Below are positions 9,367-18,938 of a DNA stretch of 64,000 nucleotides, one piece after another; within the stretch, counting starts at the first letter, position 1, and every line of letters starts with the position of its first letter. The notes below the pieces were generated by a model. It saw nothing but the letters and a program-made list of their open reading frames with translations, did not search any database and was not told the DNA's origin. A program made the translations under genes and the position numbers. This stretch comes from Aureibaculum luteum. Its GTDB lineage: Bacteria; Bacteroidota; Bacteroidia; Flavobacteriales; Flavobacteriaceae. The stretch spans positions 248,001 to 312,000 of the forward strand of contig NZ_QRGD01000002.1 in NCBI RefSeq assembly GCF_003449015.1. The letters are read 5' to 3'.

Positions 9367-9762
9367 TTCCGTAAAGTACTTTTTCCTTTTCAAGCAATGC
9401 ATATACTTTTCTAAGCAACTATTTTAGATTAACTGATATAAAAGTACTGACTTTTATTGGTTTTTAATAACGATTTAGGACGGCACTACGCTTTTTATGT
9501 CCGTATACACTAATTTACTTACCAAGAGATAGTAAAATGGTTCATTTAAACTGGTAGTAAAATATTTAGTTGAGTTCAAGGGGATCTATAACGAAAGTAT
9601 TTAATGGAGCTTGCCAATAAAATACAAATATAAAAGTAAGACATGGCGTTTAAACTTTAAGTTTACAAATATATTTTTGCTCCAAAAGATTACTATTTAT
9701 AGCGTTCGTTAAACAAGTTACAATGCACTACTTATTAAAAAAATTAACTTGCATTTTAAACT

Positions 9763-9943
9763 GAAAAAACAACTACATCTATGTGTTGATGCTCATAATG
9801 ATATGCTAATACAGTTTGTTAAATCTGACTATTTATAACAGGAAATATCTGAATCAAATACTTTAGAATCGATAATAAAAAAAATAGATAAATATATCTT
9901 TACTAATACTGAGGATGAATTATATATAGATAAAATAGCATAA
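9763..9943 (+). pseudogene. Decayed C-terminal copy of the 8752 gene
   Basis: The plus frame reads LKKQLHLCVDAHNDMLIQF then VKSDYL, stop (TAA 9836-9838), then QEISESNTLESIIKKIDKYIF. This parallels LKEEIYQCVDSDDDILTQF / VESDFL / KKQISESNSFESILEKLDKYIF of the intact gene. One in-frame stop interrupts it and the N-terminal two thirds are absent. It ends at a TAA (9941-9943), a few codons past the end of the intact gene. Confidence 0.8.
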
Positions 9944-10152
9944 AAAGTGTAACAACAAAGTGCGGAGTTAAACGTCTAAACAAACCGCAAACTACTTGTT
10001 ATAATAGAGCTTATATTTTTAGTTTATTTATACATAGAAAATAAAAACATTATATAGATCCTCTATTTTTATCCATTATTTTAGGAATATCGATTTCTCT
10101 ATACCTTTTAACCAAACTACGATGCTATAGCAACCTTGTTGCAGAACCCCTT

Positions 10153-11121
10153 TTAATATTCCTTAAACAGCACAGGAAATACCGGTGAACCCTGTTGCAT
10201 GGTTCCTTTCCAGGAATTATCCGTTTGTTTTTCTATGGACATAGTATACATTAATTTTACTTTTTTATCAGCAAGCGAATCCCATACATAGTTATCTGAT
10301 GTAATGGTGGTATCGGTTATAATAGATTCTGTAAAACGTTCTGAATTGTTTTTACCTTCATACCATTTATAAATAACGGGGTCCGATTTTTTAGTACGTT
10401 GCAGCACTAGTATTTTAAATTTTAACTGGCGTTCGTATTTACTACCTTTTTCGGTAAAGGCTCTATCTCTAAACAATTTATTGAGTATGCCAGGTCTACG
10501 AATAATGGTATCCGAGGTATTTAAAAGTAAGTTCTTGCCATACTCCGTAAGTTTTTCACGTATGGATGCATACGGAAAATCAGCAGATACATTTTCTACA
10601 CCATTTACTTTGACACGCATGTCGTCTTCTAATAATTCAATGCGAATAGAAATGTTAGACGTAGGGTTTATTTTATCGATGGCCACTAACGAATCTAATA
10701 GTAGGGTTAATTTTTCTTCATAGCCTCTATCCCTTTCATCAATAAATATATCATCATAATCAAAGAAATCTCCGGTACGTTTATCAAATAGTTCTATGTC
10801 CGTGTATGCCTTACCTTTTTGGGTACCAAATAGCTCTACAAAAATGATGTTAGCATTATAGTCAAAATGTTTCCATGCATTAAATTCTAGTTTACTAGCT
10901 AATTTCAGGGCTTTAGTAAAAGGCGTTTTGGTAAACTGTCCTGGTAAATGCCTCAAATGTTTTATGTGTAAAAAGGAATTTACTTTTTCTTCAACCAAGG
11001 TATCTGTTTTATAGGTTAAGACCGGGAATTTATACGAGTTAGTTGAATCTAACTCAGAAAATTCTTGGGCAAAGCCCATATTACAAATGAGTACTGCAAT
11101 GAGGAAACGTAATGTATTCAT
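10153..11121 (-). CDS. Exported hypothetical protein
   Basis: 322 residues with a signal peptide (MNTLRFLIAVLICNMGFAQ). The middle contains KRTGDFFDYDDIFIDERDRGYEEKL-type sequence (about 130-155) which loosely resembles the DUF3298/RsiV-like periplasmic domain, but I would not assign it. The C-terminal third is beta-rich. It is convergent with the gene-poor stretch and divergent from the defence operon, with 390 nt between. Function unknown. Confidence 0.75.
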   Translation of the reverse strand: MNTLRFLIAVLICNMGFAQEFSELDSTNSYKFPVLTYKTDTLVEEKVNSFLHIKHLRHLPGQFTKTPFTKALKLASKLEFNAWKHFDYNANIIFVELFGTQKGKAYTDIELFDKRTGDFFDYDDIFIDERDRGYEEKLTLLLDSLVAIDKINPTSNISIRIELLEDDMRVKVNGVENVSADFPYASIREKLTEYGKNLLLNTSDTIIRRPGILNKLFRDRAFTEKGSKYERQLKFKILVLQRTKKSDPVIYKWYEGKNNSERFTESIITDTTITSDNYVWDSLADKKVKLMYTMSIEKQTDNSWKGTMQQGSPVFPVLFKEY

Positions 11122-11510
11122 AAGGATAATGTAATGGTTGTTGTGCTAATAAGCGGTAAAATTACAGAATTTTACAAGGGAAGCAACCCCTGAATAGGGT
11201 TAAAATGATAAGGAGGTTAGTTAAGTGAATTTATAAACTTAAAAAATAGTTGTAATATAGTAGCCTAAAATTATATAATGTAAGACTAAAAATTTTTGAT
11301 AGATAATAATTATAAAACATATTTTTAATAAATCAAACCTTCCTTTAGGCATCAAAAAACGAAATGGACAATAAAAGATTCATGTGTAAATTTATCATCC
11401 ATTAAAACCACGTTAAATGACTTGTGAAATATTAATTAAAAACAATCATATATTATATTTTTTAAACAGTTTTAATTTTTAACTTTATAGCTATAAATTT
11501 CTTGAAAATC
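11122..11510. other. Divergent intergenic region ahead of defence operon
   Basis: Very AT-rich. It must hold the promoter of the defence operon; TAACTTTA at about 11480 is a fair -7 candidate but no convincing -33 element is seen. No gene. Confidence 0.4.
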
Positions 11511-14500
11511 ATGCACATTGATGCCCTCATCCATACTTTCAGCCAAAACAACCTTATACAATATTTACGTTACAAAATACCAACCTTTAAACCAGATGAA
11601 GATGATTTAAGTTATTTGTTTGATGATGAGGTCTTTGAAAAATACGAATCCATTGAAAAAATTGGTGAAGCCACCATTAATGGTGATGACCTAATTGTAA
11701 TTGCTTCTAAAACATCTGATGCTTTAACAGAAAAAACTGGTAAGAAAAACCAATATGAAATAGCTAAAAAAATTCTAAAAGAAGAGGTAAAAGATGCTTC
11801 TCTATTTGTATTTTATGATGATGATGGTAATTTTAGGTTCAGTTTTGTAAATGCCAATTACCTTGGTACTAAACGTAGTTATACAGATTTTAAACGTTAT
11901 AGCTATTTTGTTAATAAAGACAAACTAAATAAAACATTTAAACAACAAGTAGGTGATTGTAGCTTTGGTTCAGTTGATGAAATTATAAAAGCATTTAGCG
12001 TTGAACCATTAAACAAACTTTTTTACAAAGAAGTTTCCAAAGCTTTTTACGAGCTAATTGGTGGTAAAATAAACATTGCTAGTAAAAGATACAATTTTGA
12101 TACTTTGTTAGAATTACCTTCAACACCGTTAGCAAATAGAAAAATTTATCAGGAATTTGGTGTTCGATTAATTGGTAGAACTATTTTTTGTTGGTTTTTA
12201 AAAAATAAAAAATCACCAAATAAACTACCTTTAATTCCTGAAAGTTGGTTACACTCAGGTACTGTTGAAATTCTAAGTAATGGTGGATTCAATTACTACC
12301 ACGATTATTTAGAAAAATTATTCTTCTTAATACTTAATAAAAAACAAGAGCAACGAATCGATTATGATTTACCCGATGGTCACGAAACCATACCATTTTT
12401 AAATGGTGGTTTATTTGAACCACATACTGATGATTTTTTCCCTAAAGACAGTAGTGGTATTCATAAAGTATCCTATAACTTAAATATACCAAACGAATGG
12501 TTTTTTAAATTATTTACAGTTTTGGAGCAGTTTAATTTTACCATTGATGAAAATAGCATAAGTGATGCAGAGGTAAGTATTGACCCTGAAATGTTAGGTA
12601 CAATATTTGAAAACCTATTAGCTGAAATAGACCCAGACACAGAAAAAAGTGCAAGGAAAGCTACTGGTAGCTTTTATACTCCAAGAGAAATTGTGGATTA
12701 TATGGTAGAGCAATCCTTAACACAATACTTAATAACAAAAACAGGTGTTGAAGATGAAATTGCATTACAAAATTTGTTTAAAGAAGGTGGTGAAAATGAT
12801 TTTAATGAAGAAAGAACAGAAGAATTACTAGAAGCTTTAAATACGGTTAAAATATTAGACCCAGCTTGTGGTTCTGGTGCTTTCCCCATGGGTGCATTAC
12901 ATAAAATTATTACCATACTTCATAAACTTGACCCTGATGCTTCTTGGTGGAAAGAAAAACAAATTGAAAATATACCAAATGCATTGGCTAGAAAGTATAT
13001 GCAAGAAAAATTGGATACTGCCAATGCCGATTATATTAGAAAATTAGGGATTATTCAAAACTCAATTTATGGTGTAGATATTCAACCAATTGCAACAGAA
13101 ATTTCTAAATTAAGAAGTTTTTTATCTTTAATTATTGATGAAAATATTGTTGATGATGCGGAAAACAGAGGTATTGAACCTTTACCAAACTTGGAGTTTA
13201 AATTTGTAACTGCCAATACCTTAATTGGATTGCCTGATGAAAGTGGACAACAAGGAATGTTTGATAATTTTGAAGAACTACAGCAATTAGAGCAATTAAG
13301 GGCTGATTATCTCCAAAGCTCAGGTAAAAAGAAAAATAAGATTAAACAGAGTTTTTTAAAGGTTCAAAAAAAAGCCTTTATTAATCAAAATAATTTATTT
13401 ACAGACCACAACAGTAGAGCTTTTAAAATAATTAGCTGGAACCCTTTTAAAGATGATGCTTCTTCTTGGTTTGACCCTGAATGGATGTTTGGAATTGAAA
13501 AGTTTGATATTATTATTGGAAATCCTCCATATGGAGTTTCTGTGAAAAATGAATATAGAAAAGAGGTACTAAAACATCTTTTTAAAGTCCCTGATTATGA
13601 AATCTATTATTTCTTCATTGAAGTAGCTCAGAAATACCTGAAAAAGGATGGAATAAAATCATTTATTATTCCTAATAGTTTTTTATTTAATGTCTATGCT
13701 ACTAAATATAGAATTAGATTAATGGAGCTATGGTCTATGTTTATTTTGGATTGTACAGCTTTTAAGATTTTTGAAAAAGCAACCGTTTTAAACGCTATTA
13801 CAATATTTAGGAATAATAATGATAATGCCATATCTTACAAGAAAACAAGTGAAGTTTTTAATTTTCAAGAGTTAATTCAAATCGAAAATAGCAAGATTAA
13901 TTATGACAAAATTTTAAAATTCAATCAAAACTGGAGTTTAGCCTTTAAGCTTGATAAAAAGTCAATAAATTTAATAGAAAAAATCAAGAGTAATTCTGAG
14001 CCTTTAATGAATTTATTTCCAGAATATAGTCAAGGCTTAATCGCTTATGATAAATATCAAGGTCAAGATGAATTCACTATAAAAAATAGAGTTTATCACT
14101 TTAATAGATTAGAAAATGAAAACTTAAAAGAATGGATTTATGGTAGTGATGTTACCCCATTTCAGCTGAATTGGAATGAACAAGAATGGATTGACTATTG
14201 TGATAATTTGGCAAACCCAAGACAACCAAAATTTTTTAAAGGAAATAGGGTTCTAATACGAGAAATCACTAATCCATCAATTTTTGCCGCTTTTACCAAA
14301 ACTGAGTATTATCATGACCCAGCAATAATAGTAGTTCTTGAATCCCCTAATTATAATATATATTCTTTATTGGCTTTTCTTAATTCTAAACTAGCTACAT
14401 TTTATCATTTTAATTCATCTCCTAAAGCCACTAAAGGTGCTTTTCCTAAAATTTTGGTGGAGGATGTGAAAAATTTCCCTCTAAAGATTATTGATGAAAA

Positions 14501-14696
14501 AGTAGAATCAAAAATAGAGAAAATTGTAAAAGAAATTATTTTAAAAGGTTATGACAACTCTAGAGAGAATTTGGTGGAATTAAATTCAATAATTTATAAA
14601 ATGTATAATTTGACGTTTGAGGAAACATTAATAATCGACACAGAATTTGAATTAACTAAAGAACAATACGAAAATTACAGCATTGAAAATGAGTAA
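11511..14696 (+). CDS. Eco57I-type DNA methyltransferase (restriction-modification-like)
   Basis: 1061 residues from the ATG at 11511; the frame also has a TTG at 11502. Residues 1-380 are a region without motifs I can name. The class I SAM fold has motif I ILDPACGSGAF (448-458) and motif IV IIGNPPYG (NPPY 671-674), the N6-adenine methylase signature of the Eco57I/type IIG group. Residues 690-1061 are probably target recognition (TaqI-like C-terminus, SPKATKGAFPKI). It overlaps the next gene by 8 nt. Role inferred: modification subunit of a restriction system, with the PLD-helicase as effector or translocase. The N-terminal region might hold a nuclease, but I see no clear PD-(D/E)XK. Confidence 0.9.
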   Translation: MHIDALIHTFSQNNLIQYLRYKIPTFKPDEDDLSYLFDDEVFEKYESIEKIGEATINGDDLIVIASKTSDALTEKTGKKNQYEIAKKILKEEVKDASLFVFYDDDGNFRFSFVNANYLGTKRSYTDFKRYSYFVNKDKLNKTFKQQVGDCSFGSVDEIIKAFSVEPLNKLFYKEVSKAFYELIGGKINIASKRYNFDTLLELPSTPLANRKIYQEFGVRLIGRTIFCWFLKNKKSPNKLPLIPESWLHSGTVEILSNGGFNYYHDYLEKLFFLILNKKQEQRIDYDLPDGHETIPFLNGGLFEPHTDDFFPKDSSGIHKVSYNLNIPNEWFFKLFTVLEQFNFTIDENSISDAEVSIDPEMLGTIFENLLAEIDPDTEKSARKATGSFYTPREIVDYMVEQSLTQYLITKTGVEDEIALQNLFKEGGENDFNEERTEELLEALNTVKILDPACGSGAFPMGALHKIITILHKLDPDASWWKEKQIENIPNALARKYMQEKLDTANADYIRKLGIIQNSIYGVDIQPIATEISKLRSFLSLIIDENIVDDAENRGIEPLPNLEFKFVTANTLIGLPDESGQQGMFDNFEELQQLEQLRADYLQSSGKKKNKIKQSFLKVQKKAFINQNNLFTDHNSRAFKIISWNPFKDDASSWFDPEWMFGIEKFDIIIGNPPYGVSVKNEYRKEVLKHLFKVPDYEIYYFFIEVAQKYLKKDGIKSFIIPNSFLFNVYATKYRIRLMELWSMFILDCTAFKIFEKATVLNAITIFRNNNDNAISYKKTSEVFNFQELIQIENSKINYDKILKFNQNWSLAFKLDKKSINLIEKIKSNSEPLMNLFPEYSQGLIAYDKYQGQDEFTIKNRVYHFNRLENENLKEWIYGSDVTPFQLNWNEQEWIDYCDNLANPRQPKFFKGNRVLIREITNPSIFAAFTKTEYYHDPAIIVVLESPNYNIYSLLAFLNSKLATFYHFNSSPKATKGAFPKILVEDVKNFPLKIIDEKVESKIEKIVKEIILKGYDNSRENLVELNSIIYKMYNLTFEETLIIDTEFELTKEQYENYSIENE

Positions 14697-17600
14697 TAAT
14701 TTTATAACAAATAGCGGAGAATTCACCCTAAAAAAACGTTTAGAATCATTAATTTCTGTTAGTAGTGAACTTAAATTTTTGGTTGGGTATTTCTACTTTT
14801 CTGGTTGGCAAGAGATTTATAAAAAGTTAGAACAAAATAAAGAAGTAAATCTTAAAATACTAGTTGGGTTACAAGTAGAGAAATATCTTTCTAATATTGT
14901 TGAAATTGGTTTAAAAGATGATAGTTTAAGCCAAGAAGAGCATTTTACCCAGTTTATGAAATCTATGGGATATGCTATTAACAATGCCGAAATGGATAAT
15001 GAAGCATTTTATAACCAAATAGCTTTTTTTATTCAGTTACTAGAAGAGGGTAGGTTAATTATTCGCAAAACTTTAAACCCAAATCACGCTAAATTATATA
15101 TATTCAAATTGAATGAATCGCAGATTTCAGCTAAAGAAGCTTTTATAACTGGTAGTAGTAATTTAACCAAATCTGGTTTACATAAACAAGAAGAATTTAA
15201 TGTAGAAATTAAAGATTACGGTTTTGAAAGTGCTGAAAAATACTTTGATGATTTGTGGATTACTTCCATTCCAATCACGGAAGCCGAAAATGGCACAAAA
15301 GTTATTATAGATTTTTTAAAGAATAAAAGTCAAGCTTCATTAATTACACCTTATGAAGCATATGCATTGATATTAAAAACATATATTGAGCTTCAAGATG
15401 CTAAAAAAATTAACAATGCCATAGACCGTTTATTAGAAGATAATGGTTTTGAGAAATACAAGTATCAAATAGATGCGGTTAATCAAGCCTTAAACGTAAT
15501 TGAAACTTATAATGGTGTTATAATTGCAGATGTAGTAGGTTTAGGTAAAAGTATTATTGCATCATTGGTAGCAAACCAATTAGGTAAAAGAGGTCTAATT
15601 TTATGCCCTCCCGGATTAATTGGAAGTAGAAAGGATAATACTGGATGGTGGGAATATAAAAACAAGTTTAACCTTAATTGCGAGATAGCTAGTTCTGGTA
15701 ATTTAGAATCAGAAGCAGAGGCTTTTATAGAAAACAAACATTTAGATTATGATTTTGTAATAGTTGATGAAGCTCATAAATTTAGAAATCAAGATACCTC
15801 CGCATATGAAGCACTATTAGATATTTGTAGAGGTAAACAAGTGATTTTATTAACTGCAACACCATTTAACAATTCACCAGCAGATATATTTTCTTTATTA
15901 AAATTATTTATAATTCCTGGGCAATCTGGCATCACTTTAGAGCAAGATTTAGAAGGTAGGTTTAACGCTTATAATTATCGTTTTAAACGATTATCAAATA
16001 TTATTAAAAACCACCAGTCTTTAAACCAAGAAAAGGTGGTGAAAGCCGAAAAAGACTATGTTAAATTATTTGGTATTGAGCCACCTATTGATATTCATAT
16101 TGTAAGAGAAAATGTGAAGGCAATGGCTAATGATATTAAAAATATTATTACACCTATCGTAATTAGACGTAACAGATTGGATTTAAAAACAGATTTTGAA
16201 TATAAGAATGAGGTTCAAAATTTATCAGAAGTTAATGACCCAGAAGAGCAATTTTTTGAGCTTTCAAAAGAACAATCAGATTTTTACGATAGAATAATTA
16301 CCAATTATTTTAGTGAAGAAGGAAACTTTAAAGGAGCGATATACAAACCTTTTGAATATGAAAATAAGGTTGAGGATGAAGGTAAAATGAGTGAGGATGA
16401 TAACAGAGCATTCCAACAACAACGTAACTTATTCGATTTTATGAGAAGGTTGCTAGTGAAACGTTTTGAAAGTTCATTTGGTGCATTTGATAAAAGTATT
16501 GAACGCTTTTTAAGAACGCATAAAATGGTACTCTCATTTATTGTGCATTCTGGTAAATATGTAATGGATAGAAAAGTCATTGAACAGATATATAATGAAG
16601 ATGATGAAGCAGATGATTTTACCTATGAAGCTATTAAAAAAGCGTTAGAAGAATTTGAAAAAAATGCAGAATTTAAAAAGAAACCAAAACACACTACAAT
16701 TTATAAGGTTGATGAATTTGAATTTAAAGACAAATTTATTGCAGATATAAAAAGTGATATTCAATTATTTGAGCGAGTTGACCAAGAAGTAAAAGCGTTG
16801 AAATTAGTTGAAAATGACCCCAAAAGGGAAGCCGTTTTAAAAACGATTAAAAATGTATTACACCAAAAATCAACACCACGAAGAAAAGTCATCTTATTTT
16901 CTGAATATACGGATACAGTACGTCACCTAAAAGAGTTATTTGAAAAGGAGCTTGTTGGTAGAGCAATGTTTTGTGATGGTAGTATTACAAAAAAGTTTGC
17001 TTTAGAGTTAAATGCTAATTTCGATGCCAAGTTTAAAAATCAGGTAGATGATTTTGATGTATTAATTACCAGTGATAAACTTTCAGAAGGATACAATTTA
17101 AACAGAGCTGGATTAATTATCAACTATGATATTCCTTGGAATCCTACTAGAGTTATACAACGTGTTGGAAGGATAAATAGAATGAGTGCCAAGGTATTTG
17201 ATGAATTATATATTTACAATTTTTTCCCAACCGACCAAGGTTCTGATATTGTAAAAAGTAGAGAAATAGCACAGCAAAAAATGTTTTTAATTCATAGTGC
17301 ATTGGGTGAAGATGCTAAAATGTTTGATGCTGATGAAAAACCAACACCAAGTGGTTTATTTACTAAAATCAGTCAGAACCCAGAAGAGAATGAAGAATTA
17401 AGTGTTAGTACCATTATTAGGAATGATTACAATGAAATACTTAATAATCATCCAGACATAGTTAAGAAAATTAGTAAACTTCCAAGCAGAACCAAGACCG
17501 CTAAATTATTTGAAGAAAACAATGCAGTCGTTTTAAGGAAAAAAGGAATGGCTTTGTTTTCAATTGTTCACCAGTACGAAACTGAAAAGCCAATAGAGAA

Positions 17601-18048
17601 AACATTTGAAGAATTATTACATTTTGTAAAATGTACACCTGAAGATGAAAGACAACCTTTAACCAAAAAGTTTTGGAAGTCCTATGAAGAAATGAAAGTT
17701 TACAAACCAAAATATAGCACTGGAAAGTCTGAAGCTGCTTTGGAAACAAAGGCAAATATAGCTCTGAAGACACTTTTAAAAATAAAAAGAGATGACTTAG
17801 ACCAAGAACTTATTACCTTCATTGGTACCCTTTTGAATGATATAAAAAAGTATAAAACCCTATCTAAATTTACATTAAGAAGATTGGTTCTTGGTGATGC
17901 GAAAGGTGATAAAAAATATGATGATTTAATAGCTAGTATTATTGAGCTAAAAATAAAATTAGGTGCTGACTACCTTGATATTATTTTAACTAGAAGTAGC
18001 CATATTGAAAATGATGTGATTATTGCTGTTGCAAATTATAATGAATAA
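14689..18048 (+). CDS. PLD-like nuclease fused to superfamily 2 helicase
   Basis: 1119 residues from the ATG at 14689, which overlaps the methyltransferase stop. Residues 1-200 are a phospholipase D-like domain with NHAKLY (His133, Lys135) and GSSNLT, the HxK...GSxN pattern of PLD nucleases. Residues 255-850 are an SF2 helicase: GLGKS Walker A (284-288), DEAH (360-363), LTATPFN, and motif VI QRVGRINR (824-831). The C-terminal 270 residues are unassigned. PLD plus helicase plus methylase recalls DISARM and type ISP logic, but the fusion and gene set do not match those I know. Probably the DNA-translocating effector. Translationally coupled to the methylase gene. Confidence 0.92.
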   Translation: MSNNFITNSGEFTLKKRLESLISVSSELKFLVGYFYFSGWQEIYKKLEQNKEVNLKILVGLQVEKYLSNIVEIGLKDDSLSQEEHFTQFMKSMGYAINNAEMDNEAFYNQIAFFIQLLEEGRLIIRKTLNPNHAKLYIFKLNESQISAKEAFITGSSNLTKSGLHKQEEFNVEIKDYGFESAEKYFDDLWITSIPITEAENGTKVIIDFLKNKSQASLITPYEAYALILKTYIELQDAKKINNAIDRLLEDNGFEKYKYQIDAVNQALNVIETYNGVIIADVVGLGKSIIASLVANQLGKRGLILCPPGLIGSRKDNTGWWEYKNKFNLNCEIASSGNLESEAEAFIENKHLDYDFVIVDEAHKFRNQDTSAYEALLDICRGKQVILLTATPFNNSPADIFSLLKLFIIPGQSGITLEQDLEGRFNAYNYRFKRLSNIIKNHQSLNQEKVVKAEKDYVKLFGIEPPIDIHIVRENVKAMANDIKNIITPIVIRRNRLDLKTDFEYKNEVQNLSEVNDPEEQFFELSKEQSDFYDRIITNYFSEEGNFKGAIYKPFEYENKVEDEGKMSEDDNRAFQQQRNLFDFMRRLLVKRFESSFGAFDKSIERFLRTHKMVLSFIVHSGKYVMDRKVIEQIYNEDDEADDFTYEAIKKALEEFEKNAEFKKKPKHTTIYKVDEFEFKDKFIADIKSDIQLFERVDQEVKALKLVENDPKREAVLKTIKNVLHQKSTPRRKVILFSEYTDTVRHLKELFEKELVGRAMFCDGSITKKFALELNANFDAKFKNQVDDFDVLITSDKLSEGYNLNRAGLIINYDIPWNPTRVIQRVGRINRMSAKVFDELYIYNFFPTDQGSDIVKSREIAQQKMFLIHSALGEDAKMFDADEKPTPSGLFTKISQNPEENEELSVSTIIRNDYNEILNNHPDIVKKISKLPSRTKTAKLFEENNAVVLRKKGMALFSIVHQYETEKPIEKTFEELLHFVKCTPEDERQPLTKKFWKSYEEMKVYKPKYSTGKSEAALETKANIALKTLLKIKRDDLDQELITFIGTLLNDIKKYKTLSKFTLRRLVLGDAKGDKKYDDLIASIIELKIKLGADYLDIILTRSSHIENDVIIAVANYNE

Positions 18049-18092
18049 GAAGAAAGTATAACTGATATTGTATATTACAATATTTCACTAAT

Positions 18093-18251
18093 TGGATTGA
18101 ATGGAAAGATAGAAATTTTTTAAAAGGTATTAATTATTCTGGCATTTATTGTATTGCAGTTTAAGACAAATCACTTCATAAATTTAGTTTTATTTCAGAG
18201 CTTGAATATATATTCATGACAAATTTTAGAAAGGATTATAAAGCCGATTAA
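18093..18251 (+). pseudogene. Decayed GIY-YIG-like nuclease fragment
   Basis: In the 395-nt gap inside the operon, one frame reads NYSGIYCIAV, stop (TAA 18162-18164), then DKSLHKFSFISELEYIFMTN. GIY followed about 25 residues later by YI(G)MTN is the signature of one GIY-YIG nuclease group; here the second Gly is Phe and the frame is broken by TAA again at 18249. The rest of the gap (to 18443) reads as further decayed coding-like sequence (GDKKSIRDTFIGFQEYLYWD in another frame). The call rests on this short match only. Confidence 0.45.
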
Positions 18252-18443
18252 TTAATAATATTTTTAAATGAAATATAAATGCAAACTTAGTTAATAAACA
18301 TGAGTTAGGAGATAAAAAATCAATTAGAGATACGTTTATAGGCTTTCAAGAGTATTTGTATTGGGATAGGGCGGTGTAATATTAATTGTTATAGAAGGGA
18401 TGAAAATGTTGCAGTGAATGTGAATTTAAAATTTGATTAGGAT

Positions 18444-18938
18444 ATGTTAAAAGATGTGTTACATAAAGATTTAAAAATAGTTTTCTGTGGCACAGCTAAA
18501 GGTACAGCTTCCGTAACAAAAGGCTTTTACTATGCTGGTTCAGGTAATCAGTTTTACAAAATTCTTTTTAATGCTAATTTTACAGATTCATTGTTGATAC
18601 CAGATAATTGCTATGACATTTATAAATTTGGAATTGGTTTAACAGATTTAGTTCACAACCAACATGGCAATGATAATGAAATCAATGAAAGTAATTATAA
18701 TGTGAAAGGATTTATTGACAAAATAAATAAATTTAAGCCCAAATACATTGGGTTTAACGGTAAAAAAGCAGCTTCGTATGTTTTAGGACTTGAAGGAAAA
18801 ACAGGAAAAGTTCAATACGGGTTACAAACTCAGAAAATCAAAGAAACTAAACTTTTTGTGTTACCGTCTACTTCCGGCAGTGCAAGAAAATATTGGGATG
18901 AGGCGTATTGGAAAGAATTGGCAACTTATATTATTTAA
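18444..18938 (+). CDS. Mug/TDG-type mismatch DNA glycosylase
   Basis: 164 residues, the length of the single-domain MUG/TDG branch of uracil-DNA glycosylases. Motif 1 is FCGTAKGTAS (about 13-22), followed by KGFYYAGSGNQFYKIL, matching the GxYYAGPGNRFW pattern; motif 2 is LPSTSGSARKYW (about 142-153). The enzyme family removes uracil or thymine opposite G, or damaged bases. The usual catalytic Asn of Mug (GxNP) is not present: the motif here is GTAKG, as in some divergent members. Stop and next ATG abut exactly, so it is co-transcribed. In this operon it may act on phage DNA with modified or deaminated bases rather than in housekeeping repair. Confidence 0.82.
   Translation: MLKDVLHKDLKIVFCGTAKGTASVTKGFYYAGSGNQFYKILFNANFTDSLLIPDNCYDIYKFGIGLTDLVHNQHGNDNEINESNYNVKGFIDKINKFKPKYIGFNGKKAASYVLGLEGKTGKVQYGLQTQKIKETKLFVLPSTSGSARKYWDEAYWKELATYII

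Larger units (their letters stand above)
9205..10152. other. Long gene-poor stretch with terminator and gene remnant
   Basis: About 950 nt without an intact gene. It holds the stem-loop at 9341-9366 and the remnant at 9763-9943. The AT-rich DNA between them shows no open frame of note. Confidence 0.6.

Noticed and set aside
11502-11510. TTG start for the methylase
   Set aside because: An ATG three codons later suits the phylum better; no ribosome site decides.
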